A stretch of DNA of 64,000 bases, taken from the NCBI RefSeq assembly GCF_026191355.1, contig NZ_JAPHOQ010000008.1:62001-126000 (forward strand). The letters are read 5' to 3'. Positions 62,280 through 64,000 of this stretch are shown here, one piece after another (the first letter of the stretch is position 1; the number at the start of each line of letters is the position of its first letter). This stretch comes from Legionella sheltonii. Its GTDB lineage: Bacteria; Pseudomonadota; Gammaproteobacteria; Legionellales; Legionellaceae. The translations under genes and the position numbers were made by a program. Under the pieces are notes generated by a model. The model made no database searches. It was given only the letters and a program-made list of their open reading frames with translations, and was not told where the DNA came from.

Positions 62280-63662
62280 ATGAATGAACATAAAGTTTAT
62301 GTAAATCGAATTCTAAATATGAAAAAAATCAAGTTAATTGGTCTGGATATGGACCATACCTTGATTCGTTATAATTCGGAGAATTTTGAGTCTTTGGTTT
62401 ATCAGCTCGTCAAAGAACAATTGGTCGAGGTAAAACATTATCCTGAGCAAATTAAAAAATTAAATTTTAATTACCATGATGCAATTCGTGGTTTAGTCAT
62501 TGATAGCAAGAACGGCAACATCTTGAAATTGAGTCGTTATGGTGCTATTCGACAAAGTTATCACGGCACCAAACAGATTGATTTTGTCGAGCAACAGAAC
62601 ATTTATCGCAGTATCTATGTTGATTTAGGTGATCCAAATTATATGGCAATCGACACCGCTTTTTCGATTGCTTTCTGTGTTTTATATGGTCAATTAGTTG
62701 ATTTGAAAGATAGTTTGTATCCTGAGCAAATTCCCAGTTATCAAACCATAGCTCAAGACGTACAATTTTGTGTGGATAAAGTACATTCGGATGGCAGTTT
62801 AAAAACAATCATTAGTAAAAATTTGCCTACTTACGTGATTAAAGAGCGTGCATTGGTCGAGGGATTGAAGCATTTTATCCATCACGGGAAAAAAATTTTT
62901 ATTCTTACCAATTCCGACTATTCCTATACCAAACTCTTACTAGAATATGCGATTAATCCTTTTTTAAAAAAGGGTGAGAGTTGGATCAATTTATTTGAAT
63001 TTGTCATTACATTAGCGAATAAACCCCGTTTTTTTTATGATAATCTCCGTTTTTTGTCGATTAATCCTGTGAATGGGACCATGACTAATATGATCGGGTC
63101 TATCGTTCCAGGGGTGTATCAAGGGGGTAATGCCAAAAAATTTACTGAAGATTTGCGTGTCCGTGGCGATGAAATTCTCTATATTGGGGATCATATCTAC
63201 GGTGATATTTTACGATTAAAGAAAGACTGCAATTGGCGTACTGCTTTAGTTGTTGAAGAGCTTGGAGAAGAAATAGCGGCGCAAGCACGGGCAATGCCGG
63301 TAGAGAAAAAAATTAGCGAAGCCATGAATGTAAAAAAAGAACTGGAAAAGCAATATGTCAATCTCTACACCAAAATGATTGATGAAAGTTCAAAACAATA
63401 CAGCCATGAAATTCAAGAACTGCAAGCGCAAATCAGTAAAATTGATGCACAACTTACAAAATTATTAAAGGAACAACAAACCTATTTTAATCCAAAATGG
63501 GAACGTATTTTTCGCGCGGGAGCAGAAGAAAGTTATTTTGCCTACCAAGTCGATCGCTTTGCTTGTATTTATATGGAAAAACTATCGGATTTGTTGGAGC
63601 ATTCTCCTGCAACTTATTTTCGTGCGAATCGACGTTTATTGGCGCATGATGTTGAGGTATAG
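62280..63662 (+). CDS. HAD-IG family cytosolic purine 5'-nucleotidase (LpcN-II-like)
   Basis: The 460-aa protein has the HAD nucleophile motif GLDMDHTLIRYNS, the Thr/Ser motif FILTNSDYSY, and the acidic motif YIGDHIYGDILRLKKD. This is the IMP/GMP-specific cytosolic 5'-nucleotidase II family, rare in bacteria but known in Legionella pneumophila (LpcN-II). It carries a long helical C-terminal part (KKISEAMNVKKELEK onward). Such enzymes resemble host cN-II and control purine nucleotide pools. It is about 90 bases after rpiA and probably has its own promoter. Confidence 0.92.
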   Translation: MNEHKVYVNRILNMKKIKLIGLDMDHTLIRYNSENFESLVYQLVKEQLVEVKHYPEQIKKLNFNYHDAIRGLVIDSKNGNILKLSRYGAIRQSYHGTKQIDFVEQQNIYRSIYVDLGDPNYMAIDTAFSIAFCVLYGQLVDLKDSLYPEQIPSYQTIAQDVQFCVDKVHSDGSLKTIISKNLPTYVIKERALVEGLKHFIHHGKKIFILTNSDYSYTKLLLEYAINPFLKKGESWINLFEFVITLANKPRFFYDNLRFLSINPVNGTMTNMIGSIVPGVYQGGNAKKFTEDLRVRGDEILYIGDHIYGDILRLKKDCNWRTALVVEELGEEIAAQARAMPVEKKISEAMNVKKELEKQYVNLYTKMIDESSKQYSHEIQELQAQISKIDAQLTKLLKEQQTYFNPKWERIFRAGAEESYFAYQVDRFACIYMEKLSDLLEHSPATYFRANRRLLAHDVEV

Positions 63663-63738
63663 GCTTTTGCTCTCCGCAAAAGCGTTGACCTATTGTTAAG
63701 TAAAAATTGACCAAGAAACCACATTTGTGGGGATAACA

Positions 63739-64000
63739 ATGACCGTACATATCGATGTTTCACTTGTACACAGACTGATTCAGTCACAATTTCCACAATG
63801 GTCTGCTTTACCCATTCAGCCTGTAGAATTCAGTGGCTGGGACAATAGAACCTTTCATCTTGGTAGCGAAATGACGGTTCGCCTTCCAAGTGATGCATTT
63901 TATGCACTCCAAGTAGAAAAAGAGCAGCGTTGGTTACCCTATCTTGCATCACATTTGTCTTTGCCAATACCAATCCCGTTAGCAAAGGGTGAGCCCACAG
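63739..64000 (+). CDS. aminoglycoside-phosphotransferase-like kinase (3' end outside window)
   Basis: ATG 63739 opens a frame that runs to the window edge. MTVHIDVSLVHRLIQSQFP, FSGWDNRTFHLG and MTVRLPS match the N-terminal lobe of APH-type antibiotic phosphotransferase family proteins. The catalytic loop is outside the window. GGGGATAA precedes the start. Confidence 0.7.
   Translation, partial: MTVHIDVSLVHRLIQSQFPQWSALPIQPVEFSGWDNRTFHLGSEMTVRLPSDAFYALQVEKEQRWLPYLASHLSLPIPIPLAKGEPT

Noticed and set aside
1-64000. CRISPR array or integrase-bounded genomic island
   Set aside because: No evenly spaced short direct repeats with unique spacers were found, and no integrase gene or tRNA duplication is visible near tRNA-Asn.

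Overview
The window looks like a chromosomal segment of a Legionella species or close relative (AT-rich gammaproteobacterium). The housekeeping part (aspC, uvrB, a 6S-like RNA, zapA/ygfB, pepP, ubiH, a ubiI-type gene, rnr, rlmB, rpiA and an HAD-IG cytosolic 5'-nucleotidase of the LpcN-II type) has the gene content of a Legionella chromosome. Between these genes sit many effector-like proteins: large orphan ORFs with coiled coils, eukaryotic-like or toxin-like domains and acidic C-termini. The species assignment is an inference from gene content only.

Layout. 1-14.3 kb: a small-molecule kinase-like gene (cut by the window edge), a methyltransferase, a hydrolase and an aspartoacylase-like enzyme. 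Then comes a 585-aa protein whose N-terminus resembles SpvC/OspF phosphothreonine lyases. Two PARG-like paralogues flank a two-gene biosynthetic unit (fatty-acyl-AMP ligase plus carrier-protein-fused alpha-oxoamine synthase). A YihY/BrkB membrane protein and an orphan 227-aa protein end the block. 14.4-16.2 kb: a translationally coupled pair, a sphingomyelin-synthase-like PAP2_C membrane protein and a GT4 glycosyltransferase.

16.2-33.3 kb is the plastic part. It holds at least nine copies or pieces of a palindromic GGGGTCAGGCC repeat in two long subtypes plus minimal palindromes. Many copies abut broken genes: an IS4 transposase split in two, an ISL3-type element with its middle replaced, a truncated YdeI-like gene. 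A 611-aa ORF with an R-S-ExE ADP-ribosyltransferase signature lies between two direct copies of the repeat, inside the split IS4 transposase. The same zone carries a beta-lactamase-fold/DUF302 gene broken by an IS5-family element, a YHS protein, an MHS-type transporter, GNAT remnants, a class II aldolase plus 2OG dioxygenase pair, and a DUF1778/GNAT toxin-antitoxin pair. A tRNA-Asn closes it.

33.5-64 kb is mostly core genome. Inserted into it are an 800-aa coiled-coil protein, a double-SET-domain protein with a basic nuclear-localisation-like tail, a 703-aa membrane protein, a DUF4254 protein, and a periplasmic binding-protein gene broken by an intact IS4-family element. The conserved trio ATP-grasp ligase / inactive transglutaminase-7TM / aspartic-type zinc protease is present as a coupled operon. 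The most notable candidates are the repeat-bounded ADP-ribosyltransferase cassette, the SpvC-like protein, the FAAL/ACP-AOS unit between the PARG paralogues, and the double-SET protein.
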